A DNA stretch of 64,000 nucleotides, from NCBI RefSeq assembly GCF_900102335.1, contig NZ_FNBM01000008.1, positions 143,161-207,160 on the forward strand, given 5' to 3'. Positions 35,358 to 44,350 of the stretch are shown piece after piece. Source of the stretch: Phytopseudomonas seleniipraecipitans (GTDB taxonomy: Bacteria; Pseudomonadota; Gammaproteobacteria; Pseudomonadales; Pseudomonadaceae). How positions within the stretch are numbered: the first letter of the stretch is position 1; every line of letters begins with the position of its first letter. The notes under the pieces are model-generated. The model was not told where the DNA came from. It saw only the letters and a list, made by a program, of their open reading frames with translations, and did not search any database. The translations under genes were made by a program, and so were the position numbers.

Positions 35358-36713
35358 ATGTCCGATCGCTACCTCAACTTCGCCAACACGCCCGCTGGCC
35401 GTCGCCTGGTCGGTGCACTCGGCCTACCATCGCCGCTGCCTCTGGAGCGCTGGGTGGCAGGCCGCAACCGGCCGCTGGAGGGCGCGTTGCTGATTGGCGG
35501 CGACGGTGACCTGGGCGCATCCGTGGCGGCGTTCGCGAACCGCCTGACCGACGAGTATTTCGCCGAGCGTGACGACCAGTACGGCCTGCCGCGCTGGACC
35601 GCCGAGCACGGCCCCAAGCTCAAGGGGCTGGTGTTCGATGCCAGCGGCCTGAGCCGCTTCGAAGAGCTGGACGCGCTGCGCCAGTTCTTCCAACCGGCGC
35701 TGAAGAACCTCGGCCGCTGCCCGCACGTTGTGGTGCTCGGCCGCGCGCCGCAGACTCTCGACGATCCCCAGGCCAGCAGCGTACAACGCGCCCTAGAAGG
35801 CTTCACCCGCTCGCTGGGCAAGGAAATCCGCCGCGGCGGCACCGTGCAGCTGGTGTATGTCGATCCGGGCGCAGAACCGCAGCTCGAAGGTGCGCTGCGC
35901 TTCCTGCTCTCGCCGAAGAGCGCCTATGTATCGGGGCAGGTGCTGCGCCTGCAGCCCTGCGCACAACAGGTCAGCGACTGGACGCGCCCGCTGGCCGGCA
36001 AGACGGCGCTGGTAACCGGCGCCAGCCGCGGTATTGGCGCCGCCATTGCAGAGACCCTGGCCCGTGACGGCGCCGAAGTGGTACTGCTGGACGTGCCCCA
36101 GGCCAAGGATGCCCTCGATGCGCTGGCCTCGCGGCTCGGCGGGCGCAGCCTGGCCCTGGACATCTGCGCCGAAGAGGCGCCCGGCAAACTTGTCGAAGCC
36201 CTCGCCGAGGGCGTGGACATCGTCGTGCACAATGCCGGCATCACACGCGACAAGACCCTGGCGAAAATGAGCGAAGGGCTCTGGGAGTCGGTGATCGACG
36301 TCAACCTGCGCGCGCCCCAGCAACTCACCGCTGCCCTGCTGCAGGCCGGCGCCCTGCGCGACAACGGCCGTGTGGTGCTGATCGCCTCGCTGAGCGGCAT
36401 CGCCGGCAATGTCGGGCAGACTAATTACGCCACCAGCAAGGCCGGGCTGATCGGCCTCGCGCAGAGCTGGGCGCCGACCCTGGCCGAGCGTGGCATCAGC
36501 ATCAACGCCGTGGCGCCGGGTTTTATCGAAACCGGCATGACCGCCGCCATCCCGTTCACCATCCGTGAAGCCGGTCGGCGCATGAACGCCATGAATCAGG
36601 GCGGCTTGCCACAGGATGTCGCCGAAGCCGTGGCATGGTTCGCACAACCAGGCTCCGGCGCGGTCAGTGGCCAAGTACTGCGCGTTTGCGGGCAAAGTCT
36701 GCTGGGGGCGTGA
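35358..36713 (+). CDS. 3-oxoacyl-[acyl-carrier-protein] reductase, long FabG type
   Basis: 451 residues from ATG 35358 (GGAG 9 nt upstream). The first 200 residues are a degenerate SDR-like domain without the cofactor motif; the second half is an active short-chain dehydrogenase with TGASRGIGAAIAETLARDGA, the NAG segment IVHNAGITRDKTLAKM and the catalytic serine and Tyr-x3-Lys in LIASLSGIAGNVGQTNYATSKAG. This double arrangement is that of high-molecular-weight FabG (FabG4), which reduces 3-ketoacyl-CoA or ACP with NAD(P)H. It is divergent from the thiolase gene with a shared promoter region of about 150 nt. Confidence 0.92.
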   Translation: MSDRYLNFANTPAGRRLVGALGLPSPLPLERWVAGRNRPLEGALLIGGDGDLGASVAAFANRLTDEYFAERDDQYGLPRWTAEHGPKLKGLVFDASGLSRFEELDALRQFFQPALKNLGRCPHVVVLGRAPQTLDDPQASSVQRALEGFTRSLGKEIRRGGTVQLVYVDPGAEPQLEGALRFLLSPKSAYVSGQVLRLQPCAQQVSDWTRPLAGKTALVTGASRGIGAAIAETLARDGAEVVLLDVPQAKDALDALASRLGGRSLALDICAEEAPGKLVEALAEGVDIVVHNAGITRDKTLAKMSEGLWESVIDVNLRAPQQLTAALLQAGALRDNGRVVLIASLSGIAGNVGQTNYATSKAGLIGLAQSWAPTLAERGISINAVAPGFIETGMTAAIPFTIREAGRRMNAMNQGGLPQDVAEAVAWFAQPGSGAVSGQVLRVCGQSLLGA

Positions 36714-36714
36714 C

Positions 36715-37134
36715 TCAGGTGGCGTCGCGCTGGCCATTCGCCTGGCGGGCGCGACGCCGGAACTCCACGGGTGTCTCGCCAAGCCAGCGCTTGAACGCGC
36801 GATGAAACGTGCTGAGCTCGGAGAAACCGGTGCGTTCAGCGATCAATTCGATGCGCGTGTCGGTGTCTTGCAACAGCTGCTTGGCAAGACGACAGCGACA
36901 ATCATTGAGCATATCGTTGAAGCGCACATCTGCCTGCGAGAGCTGCTCGCGCAGACGCCGCACGGGCCTGTGCAGGCGCGCGGCAACCTGCTCCAGGGTC
37001 GCCCCGTCGACCAGCAGCTCGTCGATCACCTCGCACACCTCGGCAGCCAACGCGACTCGAGCAGTATTCAGCGACCGCTGCACCTGCGGGTTGAGCAGGT
37101 AAAGAAGCTGCGGCGCCTCGGTGATCGGGCGCAT
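36715..37134 (-). CDS. Short AraC-family regulator (DNA-binding domain)
   Basis: 139 residues, of which about 80-130 form the AraC double helix-turn-helix (CRLAKQLLQDTDTRIELIAE, then RTGFSELSTFHRAFKRWLGE and TPVEFRRRAR). Full AraC regulators of this type are about 250-330 residues, so the ligand domain is missing; the stretch upstream of 37134 is not in frame with more homologous sequence that I can see. It lies between the reductase and hydratase genes, convergent with the first, and may control the cluster. Whether it is a natural short form or a remnant cannot be settled here. Confidence 0.7.
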   Translation of the reverse strand: MRPITEAPQLLYLLNPQVQRSLNTARVALAAEVCEVIDELLVDGATLEQVAARLHRPVRRLREQLSQADVRFNDMLNDCRCRLAKQLLQDTDTRIELIAERTGFSELSTFHRAFKRWLGETPVEFRRRARQANGQRDAT

Positions 37135-37329
37135 TATTGCCTGGCCTCATGGGTAGCTGCATGCATGCTGGCGTCGTCCTTGCCGGTCCGGATAACACCA
37201 GCGTAGGCAGCTTTTGCCGATGCTGCCGCGCGCACGCTCAATTGCTGTCGATCGGGCAACAATAGTCGTTGGTCAATGTCTTACATCTCGATGACAGCAC
37301 ACAGAATTTCATTCGCAACGGAGCGCACG

Positions 37330-38181
37330 ATGGCGACAGAATGGCTTGATCTGCACACCCCACCTGCTCTGCCAGGCCTGCTGTTGCGCGCCGCGATGCG
37401 CCGCGGCATCACCGGTAAGGTACTGCCGCACAAGGGGCTGCGCTGCCCGGTGACGGTCGATTCGGCCCACCTGGCCCGCTATCGCCAGCTGTGCGGGTTC
37501 ACCGACGATGCCAGGCTACCGGCGACCTACCCGCACGTACTGGCCTTTGCCTTGCAGATGAAGCTGCTCACCGAGCCGGACTTTCCTTTTCCGCTGCTTG
37601 GCCTGGTGCACCTGGAAAATCGTATCCGGGTGATTCGCCAGCTCGCCGGGCTGGGTCCGTTCACGCTCAGCGTTGAAGCCAGCAACCTGGCGCCTCACGA
37701 CAAGGGTGCAGTGTTCAGTGTGATCACCCGCCTCGAAGACCAGCTCGGCCTGCTGTGGGAAGGCGACAGTCGCCTGCTCTGCCGCGGCATGAAGCTCGAC
37801 GGCCCGACAGTCGGCCGCAGCCAGCCAGCCAGCCAGCCGATGGACGAGTTGGACCACTGGAAAGCGTCCACGGACATCGGCCGCCGTTATGCGCGGGTGT
37901 CTGGCGACTACAACCCTATCCACCTGTCGGCGCTGACCGCCAAGCCTTTCGGCTTCCCGCGCGCCATCGCCCATGGGCTGTGGAACAAGGCACGCGCACT
38001 GGCGGCATTGCAGGCTCATCTGCCCGCCTCGGGCTACAGCGTTGAGGTGCGTTTCCAGAAACCGGTGCTGTTGCCGAGCGAGATCCGCATGCGCGCCAGC
38101 CTGCCGGCCGCCCAGGGTCAGTTCGATCTGCTGGGCAAAGAAGATGTGCCACACATGGTTGGCTACTGGCAGGTCATCTGA
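37330..38181 (+). CDS. MaoC-like acyl dehydratase (hot-dog fold)
   Basis: 283 residues from ATG 37330, preceded by GGAG at 6-nt spacing. Two hot-dog units are visible. The second carries the hydratase-2 motif RYARVSGDYNPIHLSALTAK followed by FPRAIAHGLW, with the catalytic Asp/Asn-His pattern. The first half (LPATYPHVLAFALQMKLL) is the non-catalytic double. It would hydrate or dehydrate an enoyl/3-hydroxyacyl thioester and so complete a cycle with the FabG-like reductase and thiolase. The frame is open 54 nt further upstream, but without a ribosome site. Confidence 0.9.
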   Translation: MATEWLDLHTPPALPGLLLRAAMRRGITGKVLPHKGLRCPVTVDSAHLARYRQLCGFTDDARLPATYPHVLAFALQMKLLTEPDFPFPLLGLVHLENRIRVIRQLAGLGPFTLSVEASNLAPHDKGAVFSVITRLEDQLGLLWEGDSRLLCRGMKLDGPTVGRSQPASQPMDELDHWKASTDIGRRYARVSGDYNPIHLSALTAKPFGFPRAIAHGLWNKARALAALQAHLPASGYSVEVRFQKPVLLPSEIRMRASLPAAQGQFDLLGKEDVPHMVGYWQVI

Positions 38182-38253
38182 GCCTCTGCCTGACGCCCGC
38201 AGCACATCGGCCAGGCGGCGACAAAAACGCGCTTCGCACTGCTCGTTCACACG

Positions 38254-38287
38254 ACGCGAACCCCGTTCGCGTGCGCTCGGTTTTTTT
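38254..38287 (+). terminator. Terminator after the MaoC gene
   Basis: ACGCGAAC-CCC-GTTCGCGT gives an 8-bp stem and is followed after 8 nt by a run of seven T residues. It begins about 75 nt after the hydratase stop. Confidence 0.5.
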
Positions 38288-38379
38288 GCCTTGCATCGTA
38301 CTGTCTCGCTTGCCTTGGACGGGGCCTGGCGCCCGTGAAAGAATGCCCGGCTACCGGACAGAACCGCCACGGAACCCGC

Positions 38380-38682
38380 ATGAACATCGCCGAACTCACC
38401 ACTCGCCTGCACGCTATTCGTGATCGCAACGACTGGCGCCAATTTCACGCCCCGAAGAACCTGGCCATGGCTGCCAGCGTAGAGATGGCCGAGCTGGTGG
38501 AAATCTTTCAATGGCTCAGCGAGGATCAGTCGCGCAGCCTGCCGGCCGACAAGCTCGAACACGCCGGGCAGGAAGTCGGTGACGTGGTGCTTTATCTGCT
38601 TCTGCTGTGCAGCGAGTTGGGGCTGGATATGGAACAGGTGGTGCGCGCCAAGCTGGCCGACAGCGAACGGCGATTCAGCTGA
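38380..38682 (+). CDS. MazG-like nucleotide pyrophosphohydrolase
   Basis: 100 residues, the length of the small all-alpha NTP pyrophosphatase (dCTPase/MazG-like) group. The metal-binding pattern is clear: RDWRQFHAP-type start, then NLAMAASVEMAELVEIFQW (ExxE) and HAGQEVGDVVLYLLLL (ExxD). It hydrolyses a nucleoside triphosphate to the monophosphate, probably to clear modified nucleotides. The start MNIAEL was chosen for family length; 15 upstream codons are in frame but non-conserved. Its stop overlaps the cmoM start by ATGA, so the two are one unit. Confidence 0.9.
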   Translation: MNIAELTTRLHAIRDRNDWRQFHAPKNLAMAASVEMAELVEIFQWLSEDQSRSLPADKLEHAGQEVGDVVLYLLLLCSELGLDMEQVVRAKLADSERRFS

Positions 38683-39431
38683 TGAGCGACCGACACTTCG
38701 ATGAACTGGCGACCCGTTTCGCCGAAAAGATCTATGGTGGCGCCAAGGGCGCGATCCGCCTCGCCGTGCTGCAGGCCGATCTCGGCGAAGCGCTGCCCGA
38801 ACGCCCGCTGCGGGTCCTGGATGTCGGCGCCGGGCTCGGTCATATGGCCCTGTGGCTCGCCGAACGCGGCCATCAAGTGACCCTGGCGGAACCGGCCGAA
38901 CCGATGCTGGCCGGCGCCCGCGAACGTTTCGCCGATGCTGGCCTCGCCGCGACCTTCATTCACGCCCCATGGCAGGAGCTGACGGGGCGCTTCGAGGCGC
39001 CGTTCGACCTGGTCATCTGTCACGCCGTGCTCGAATGGCTGGCCGAGCCGGCAGCCATCCTCCCCGCCCTGCATGGCCTTACCGTGGCGGACGGCCTGCT
39101 GTCGCTGGCGTTCTACAATAAAGATGCACTGATCTACCGCAACCTGCTCAAGGGTCACCTGCGCAAGTTGCGCAAGGAAGAATTCGCCGGTGAGAAGCAG
39201 AGCCTGACACCGCAGCGTCCGCTCGACCCACGCGAATTGGCAGCGCAACTTGCCGCACACTGGCAGGTCGAAACTCAGAGCGGCGTGCGGGTCTTTCACG
39301 ACTACATGCCACGGGAATTTCAGGCCAAGGCACAGCTTGCCGATCTGTTGGAAATGGAACTGGCTCACCGCCGCCATCCGGCCTTCGCCGGGCTCGGGCG
39401 CTACCTGCACTGGATCTGTCGGCCACGCTGA
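38682..39431 (+). CDS. cmoM: tRNA 5-carboxymethoxyuridine methyltransferase
   Basis: 249-residue class I SAM methyltransferase. SAM-binding motif I is [20 protein letters not shown], motif [16 protein letters not shown] and the post-motif region [16 protein letters not shown], which is the CmoM (SmtA) pattern. [20 protein letters not shown] is the family-specific segment that distinguishes it from other small methyltransferases. It completes mcmo5U formation at the tRNA wobble position (substrate made by CmoA/CmoB). The ATG overlaps the stop of the MazG-like gene, which sets the start. Confidence 0.9.
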   Translation: MSDRHFDELATRFAEKIYGGAKGAIRLAVLQADLGEALPERPLRVLDVGAGLGHMALWLAERGHQVTLAEPAEPMLAGARERFADAGLAATFIHAPWQELTGRFEAPFDLVICHAVLEWLAEPAAILPALHGLTVADGLLSLAFYNKDALIYRNLLKGHLRKLRKEEFAGEKQSLTPQRPLDPRELAAQLAAHWQVETQSGVRVFHDYMPREFQAKAQLADLLEMELAHRRHPAFAGLGRYLHWICRPR

Positions 39432-39457
39432 ACACCTGCTCTGCCAGGAGAATCGTC

Positions 39458-40075
39458 ATGAAACGCGTCGCGCTGTTGCTGCTCACCACTGCCCTGGCGG
39501 CCTGCCAGAGTCAGAACCCGTACACCACGGATTCGGTACCCTTGCCGCCCGCACCACCCGGTGCAGCCAACCACTTCGACCGCAGCGCCTACCCGGCCGC
39601 GCCGCGCGACTACGCCGCTTACCGCAGTTGGGCCTGGCAGCAACGCCCGGCTGGTAGCGCCTGGGCCAGCGCGGATCTTGTCCAAGATGCCCTCAACAAC
39701 GCCCTCGATCAGCGTGGCCTGCGCCCCGCCCAGGGCAGCGCCACTGCGGATATCAAGGTGCGCACCGACACGCGTCTGGAGCGCCGCGTGCGCCAGGTCG
39801 CAGACAGCTACGACCCGTACTATGGGGGTGGTTATGGCAGCTATGGCAACCGCGGCTACTACGGTAATGGCGTCGGCGTGGGCACCCGCGTGCCGCTGAC
39901 TCGCAACTATGAGGAAGAGGTCGTGGTGGTACGCATCGACTTCTATGATGGCCGCAGCGGTGAGCAGGTGTGGAGCGGCCAGGCAGAAATGCGCAGCAGC
40001 GGCAGCCAGGCCGAGCGTGCCGAAGCGCTGCGCAAGGCAGTAAGCGATGCATTGGGCGAATACCCGCCGGCATGA
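39458..40075 (+). CDS. DUF4136 lipoprotein, first copy
   Basis: 205 residues. A lipoprotein signal ([16 protein letters not shown]) gives a lipidated Cys at about residue 16. The DUF4136 body begins with [20 protein letters not shown] and contains [21 protein letters not shown] Gly/Tyr-rich insertion ([20 protein letters not shown]) lies between residues 125 and 145, before the core strand [24 protein letters not shown] precedes the ATG. The function of the family is unknown; members are exported envelope lipoproteins. It is paired with a second copy after 29 nt. Confidence 0.88.
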   Translation: MKRVALLLLTTALAACQSQNPYTTDSVPLPPAPPGAANHFDRSAYPAAPRDYAAYRSWAWQQRPAGSAWASADLVQDALNNALDQRGLRPAQGSATADIKVRTDTRLERRVRQVADSYDPYYGGGYGSYGNRGYYGNGVGVGTRVPLTRNYEEEVVVVRIDFYDGRSGEQVWSGQAEMRSSGSQAERAEALRKAVSDALGEYPPA

Positions 40076-40104
40076 CCCTTGATGTCTGATTCAGGAGAAC
40101 TCTT

Positions 40105-40668
40105 ATGCGCCGTCTGCCTTTGCTACTGATCCCCATCCTGTTGCTGCTCGGCGCCTGCCAGAGCCAGCAGATCAACCGCGACTTCGACGCCAGCCGCGAC
40201 TTCGCCGGTTACCGCAGCTGGAACTGGCAGGAGCCGGCGGTACAGTACAAGCCCGATGACCCGCGCATCCGCAGCGACCTGACCGAGCAGCGTCTGCGCG
40301 GCGCGGTGAGCGAACAATTGGATCAGCGCGGCTTGCGCCCTGCCGCAACGGGCGCTGCAGGTAATCTGCGCGTGCAGGTGTGGTTGATCGTCGACCAGCG
40401 CCAGCAACAGGTCAGCACCGGCTTTGGCGGTGGGTTCGGCGGTTATTGGGGTAATTACTGGGGCGGCCCGGCCTACAACGAAACGCGCACCGTCGATTAC
40501 AAGGTCGCGACCGTGCAGATCGACCTCTTCGATGGCAAGGACGGCAAACTGGTCTGGCGAGGCAGCGACGAACGCATCATGCGCAACGACGAGGGCAATC
40601 CGACCCAGCGCGAGACGGTCATTCGTGAAGCCGTCGCGCGCGTGCTGAGCCAGTATCCGCCCCGCTAG
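40105..40668 (+). CDS. DUF4136 lipoprotein, second copy
   Basis: 187 residues with a lipobox at LLLGAC. The domain shares with the preceding protein the segments [27 protein letters not shown] and VQIDLFDGKDGKLVWRG. It also has a short Gly/Trp/Tyr-rich insertion (GFGGGFGGYWGNYWGG) at the same place. The pair therefore arose by duplication and probably acts together in the envelope. AGGAG lies about 7 nt before the ATG. Confidence 0.88.
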   Translation: MRRLPLLLIPILLLLGACQSQQINRDFDASRDFAGYRSWNWQEPAVQYKPDDPRIRSDLTEQRLRGAVSEQLDQRGLRPAATGAAGNLRVQVWLIVDQRQQQVSTGFGGGFGGYWGNYWGGPAYNETRTVDYKVATVQIDLFDGKDGKLVWRGSDERIMRNDEGNPTQRETVIREAVARVLSQYPPR

Positions 40669-40817
40669 AGCACCAGGGCGGCGGGAGCGGCAAGGGTGCT
40701 TGGTTGTAGTTGCGCAGCCCCCGGGCGGTAAATGGTGCGGGCGGCAGCGATATTGCAGTGAGGCCACCGTCGATTCGCGCCGAGGACAACGCTTCTACAA
40801 AAGCTTGGCACGGCAGC

Positions 40818-41753
40818 TTAGCCGCGGCCGAAGCGATAGAACAGGTTCGGTTCGCTGATGATGTACAGGTTGCCGCGGTCATCGAAGGTCATGCCCTCGC
40901 CCTGCGGAACCGATTTGCCGAGGCCGGCGAACTCACTGTCCAGATCACGGTAGGCGATCAGCTCGCCAGTGTCGCCATCCAGTTCCATGATCCGCTTTGA
41001 CTCGTCGCTGAGCAGCGCCACATGGCCAGTGCGCGCGTCGAAATGTACCGCGGACAGATCCGATGCGAAGACCGAATCGCGAATCCAGTCGTCGTGATCG
41101 AGAATTTCCAGGTCAAAGCTGCCGTTCACGCTGCGTTTGAGGCCGCGTATTTCGTAGAGCTTCATCGGCGAATGCTCCTTGACCACGAACAGCCGGTCCC
41201 GCGCGCGGTCATAGCCAACGCCCTCGAACCCCTCGTTGCCCCCGCGCTGGATGCCCAGCGTCAGGGAGCGGTAGTCCTCGCGAAACAGCGCCCCGGAGCG
41301 CTCTGGCACGGGCACCACCACCAATGCATGATCACGCTCTTCGGCAAGCAGCAACAAGCCGTCGCCCAGGTAGGTCACATCCTCGACATCGCTGAAGCCA
41401 CTGAGCGGGTAGCGCGCCAGCACCTCGCCGTCCTTGCTCATGGCCAATAATTCCTCGGGGTTGTTGAGCACCGCCCAGAGCTGATCGCGCTGCTCGTCGT
41501 AACTCACCCCCGACAGATTATCGCTGACCCCGGCAACCGCCTTGGCATCTACCTGCGTCTTGTATTCACGACCGAGCAGGCTGTCTGGCGCCCATTGCGA
41601 CACCGCAGGCGTGGTCAGCCAGTAATAAAGACGGTCGTCCAGGTGCACGGCGCGCATCTGGTAAGCGCCGACGGAGAGAATCAGCAACAGCAGCCACGCC
41701 CACGGGCGCAGAACGGGCAGACGGGAAAAGGCCCGTTTGGCAACAGAGATCAT
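40818..41753 (-). CDS. SdiA-regulated domain (YjiK-like) protein
   Basis: 311 residues with an N-terminal membrane anchor (WAWLLLLILSVGAYQM, about residues 18-33) followed by a periplasmic beta-propeller. Marks of the family are NLSGVSYDEQRDQLWAVLNN, SDVEDVTYLGDGLLLLAEER, GNEGFEGVGYDRARDRLFVV and LSDESKRIMELDG. The family name comes from enterobacterial SdiA control and the biochemical role is unknown. It stands alone and is divergent from the bacteriophytochrome gene. Confidence 0.88.
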   Translation of the reverse strand: MISVAKRAFSRLPVLRPWAWLLLLILSVGAYQMRAVHLDDRLYYWLTTPAVSQWAPDSLLGREYKTQVDAKAVAGVSDNLSGVSYDEQRDQLWAVLNNPEELLAMSKDGEVLARYPLSGFSDVEDVTYLGDGLLLLAEERDHALVVVPVPERSGALFREDYRSLTLGIQRGGNEGFEGVGYDRARDRLFVVKEHSPMKLYEIRGLKRSVNGSFDLEILDHDDWIRDSVFASDLSAVHFDARTGHVALLSDESKRIMELDGDTGELIAYRDLDSEFAGLGKSVPQGEGMTFDDRGNLYIISEPNLFYRFGRG

Positions 41754-42073
41754 GGCGATTCTCGTGATTCATTAAATGCGGGCAATGTGCCCGAGAAATG
41801 TTGCAATCTGTCGAAGTGACAGGCGGTGTTGAGAGCAGTGCCCTGCGGGCAAAGTTCCTCGGCACCTGTGATTCCGGGCACCGACGGCACCTGGCAATCG
41901 TTACGCTGTATGACGGTTTACCCGGCCAGTGAGAGCGTGCAGACTGCCCGCGCGGGAACACATTCACGGAGAAGATCTCGCACGCCGTTGTCTGAGGCTG
42001 TAGCGTCCTGCCTCCCCAACGAATCTGCTACGAACCATTCATGCAGACCGGCCTGGAACTGAAGGAGAACCTC

Positions 42074-44350
42074 TTGGCGTCCAGCGAAACCATCACCTCA
42101 TTGAGCAGCGCCATCGCCAACTGCGCCAAAGAACCCATTCATATTCCGGGCAGCATTCAGCCCCAGGGATTCCTGATGGCGTTCGACGAACAAGCGCTCA
42201 CGGTGCTGCAGGTGAGTGAAAACGTCAGCGATTGGCTGGGCCTCGATCCTGATCGGCTGCTGGGCCAACCACTGGATACGCTACTCGAAGACAGCGCATC
42301 GCTGGCCGAACGCCTGGCGCAGTTGTCCCACGACGAGACCACGCCCTTTCATATCGGCGACGTGCGTTTCCGCGAGGGCAGTCGCAGCGGCCAACTGATC
42401 GCGATGATGGCGCACCGCTACGACGGCGTATTGATTGCCGAGTTCGAGCCGACCTCCAACGTGATTGCGGCGTACAACAACCTCTACCCGGTGGTGCGCA
42501 CCTTCATCGGTCACCTGCAGGATGCCGTCGACATCGACGAGCTGTGCCGCCTGTCGGTTGAAGAGGTCAAACGCATCACCGGCTTTGGGCGGGTCAAGGC
42601 GTACAGCTTCGACGCCGACGGCAATGGGCTGGTGCTTGCCGAAAGCCTGGATGAAGATTATCCCAGCTATCTCGGCTTGAGCTTTCCCGCATCGGATATT
42701 CCGCCCCAGGCGCGCGCCCTGTATGTGGCCAACCGCATCCGCGTGATTGAAGACGCTTACTATCAGCCGTCGCCGCTGCGCCCGGCGCTCAATCCGCGCA
42801 CCGGCCAGCCGCTGGACCTCAGCTATGCCGCGCTGCGTAGCGTATCGCCAGTGCACCTGCAGTACATGCGCAACATGCAGACCATCGCCTCGATGTCGAT
42901 TTCCATCGTCGTCGAAGGGCAGCTCTGGGGGCTGATCTCCTGCCACCACGCCAATGCACGTTCGGTGGGTTTCCAGACCCGCACCGCCTGCGAACTGCTC
43001 GGCCGCATGCTGTCGCTGCAGATCGAGGCGAAGATCGCCCAGGCCCGCACCCAGCATCTGCTGCAATTACGCCAGCAGATCGTGCAGATGCTTTCATCCA
43101 TGGCTGACCGCGACAGCGTCAGCGAGGGCTTGCTGGCACTGCCCGACACCTTCCTGAACTTCGCTCGCGCCAGCGGCGCGGCAATCATTTCCGCTTCGCG
43201 GTGTGAACTGATTGGCCAGACGCCACCACGCGATCAGGTCAATGCCCTGGTGCAGTGGCTGAGCACGCGCTCCGGCGAAGATCTGTTCCAGACCGACAAT
43301 GTCAGCCGTGATATTCCTCAGCTGCCAGGGCTCGCCAAGCATGTGGCGGGCGTTCTGGCAGTGGCGATTTCCGAACTGCATTCGCATTACCTGATCTGGT
43401 TCAAGCCGGAGCAGACGCGCATCGTCAACTGGGCTGGCAAGCCGGAAAAATCCATCAGCGCCAGTGGCGTGCTCAATCCGCGCAACAGCTTTGCGCGCTG
43501 GCAGGAGAACATCAGCGGCTTTTCCACGCCCTGGCACGCTCAGGAGCCCGAGAGTGCGCTGGAATTGCGCAATGCGGTGCTCGGCATCGTGCTGCGCAAG
43601 GCCGAGGAAATGGCGCAGCTGGCCAGCGACCTGAAAAAATCCAACAAGGAACTGGAAGCCTTTTCCTACAGCGTGTCCCACGATCTGCGTGCGCCGCTGC
43701 GGCACATTGCCGGTTACGCCGAGCTGCTCAGCGACTTCGAAGGCGCCAAGCTGTCGGAGCGCGGCCTGCGTTTTCTCGAACACATCGGCGAGTCGGCACG
43801 TTTCGCCGGCACGCTGGTGGACAACCTGCTGAGCTTCTCGCAGATGGGCCGCTCGGCATTGCGTTTCTCGGACGTCAACCTGCAGGCACTGGTCGACTCG
43901 ATCCGCGAAGAGATGAAGCCCGACTACCAGGGGCGCAGCCTGGAATGGCACGTGCAGCCGCTGCCGACGGTGGTTGCCGATGCGGTGTTCCTGCACCTGG
44001 CGCTGCGCAACCTGCTGGCCAATGCCATCAAGTACAGCCGCGAGCGCAACCCGGCGATCATCGTCATCGGCGCTCAGGAAAATGACGACGAGGTGGTGGT
44101 CTTTATCCGCGACAACGGCGTCGGCTTCAATATGGAATATGTCGACAAGCTGTTCGGCGTGTTTCAACGCCTGCATCGCATGGAGGAATTCGAAGGTACT
44201 GGCATAGGCTTGGCCAGCGTACGGCGTATAATCGAGCGTCACGATGGCCGAGTCTGGGCCGAAGGCGCAATCGATCAAGGCGCCACCTTTTATTTTGCGT
44301 TGCCCAAACGCCAGCACCCCGCTGCATCCCTTGATGGGACGAGGATCTGA
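42074..44350 (+). CDS. bphP: Bacteriophytochrome histidine kinase
   Basis: 758 residues from the TTG at 42074, chosen because AAGGAG lies exactly 6 nt before it; the ATG at 42041 in the same frame has no ribosome site. Near the N-terminus SSAIANCAKEPIHIPGSIQP gives Cys17, the biliverdin-attachment cysteine of BphP proteins. A PAS (about 15-120), GAF (about 135-300, with FPASDIPPQARALYV) and PHY domain follow. The kinase has His536 in SYSVSHDLRAPLRHI and an ATPase domain with NAIKYS, DNGVGF and GTGIGLAS. It senses red/far-red light and phosphorylates a response regulator, probably the product of the next gene (ATG directly after the stop). No heme oxygenase gene (bphO) lies in the window. Confidence 0.94.
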   Translation: MASSETITSLSSAIANCAKEPIHIPGSIQPQGFLMAFDEQALTVLQVSENVSDWLGLDPDRLLGQPLDTLLEDSASLAERLAQLSHDETTPFHIGDVRFREGSRSGQLIAMMAHRYDGVLIAEFEPTSNVIAAYNNLYPVVRTFIGHLQDAVDIDELCRLSVEEVKRITGFGRVKAYSFDADGNGLVLAESLDEDYPSYLGLSFPASDIPPQARALYVANRIRVIEDAYYQPSPLRPALNPRTGQPLDLSYAALRSVSPVHLQYMRNMQTIASMSISIVVEGQLWGLISCHHANARSVGFQTRTACELLGRMLSLQIEAKIAQARTQHLLQLRQQIVQMLSSMADRDSVSEGLLALPDTFLNFARASGAAIISASRCELIGQTPPRDQVNALVQWLSTRSGEDLFQTDNVSRDIPQLPGLAKHVAGVLAVAISELHSHYLIWFKPEQTRIVNWAGKPEKSISASGVLNPRNSFARWQENISGFSTPWHAQEPESALELRNAVLGIVLRKAEEMAQLASDLKKSNKELEAFSYSVSHDLRAPLRHIAGYAELLSDFEGAKLSERGLRFLEHIGESARFAGTLVDNLLSFSQMGRSALRFSDVNLQALVDSIREEMKPDYQGRSLEWHVQPLPTVVADAVFLHLALRNLLANAIKYSRERNPAIIVIGAQENDDEVVVFIRDNGVGFNMEYVDKLFGVFQRLHRMEEFEGTGIGLASVRRIIERHDGRVWAEGAIDQGATFYFALPKRQHPAASLDGTRI

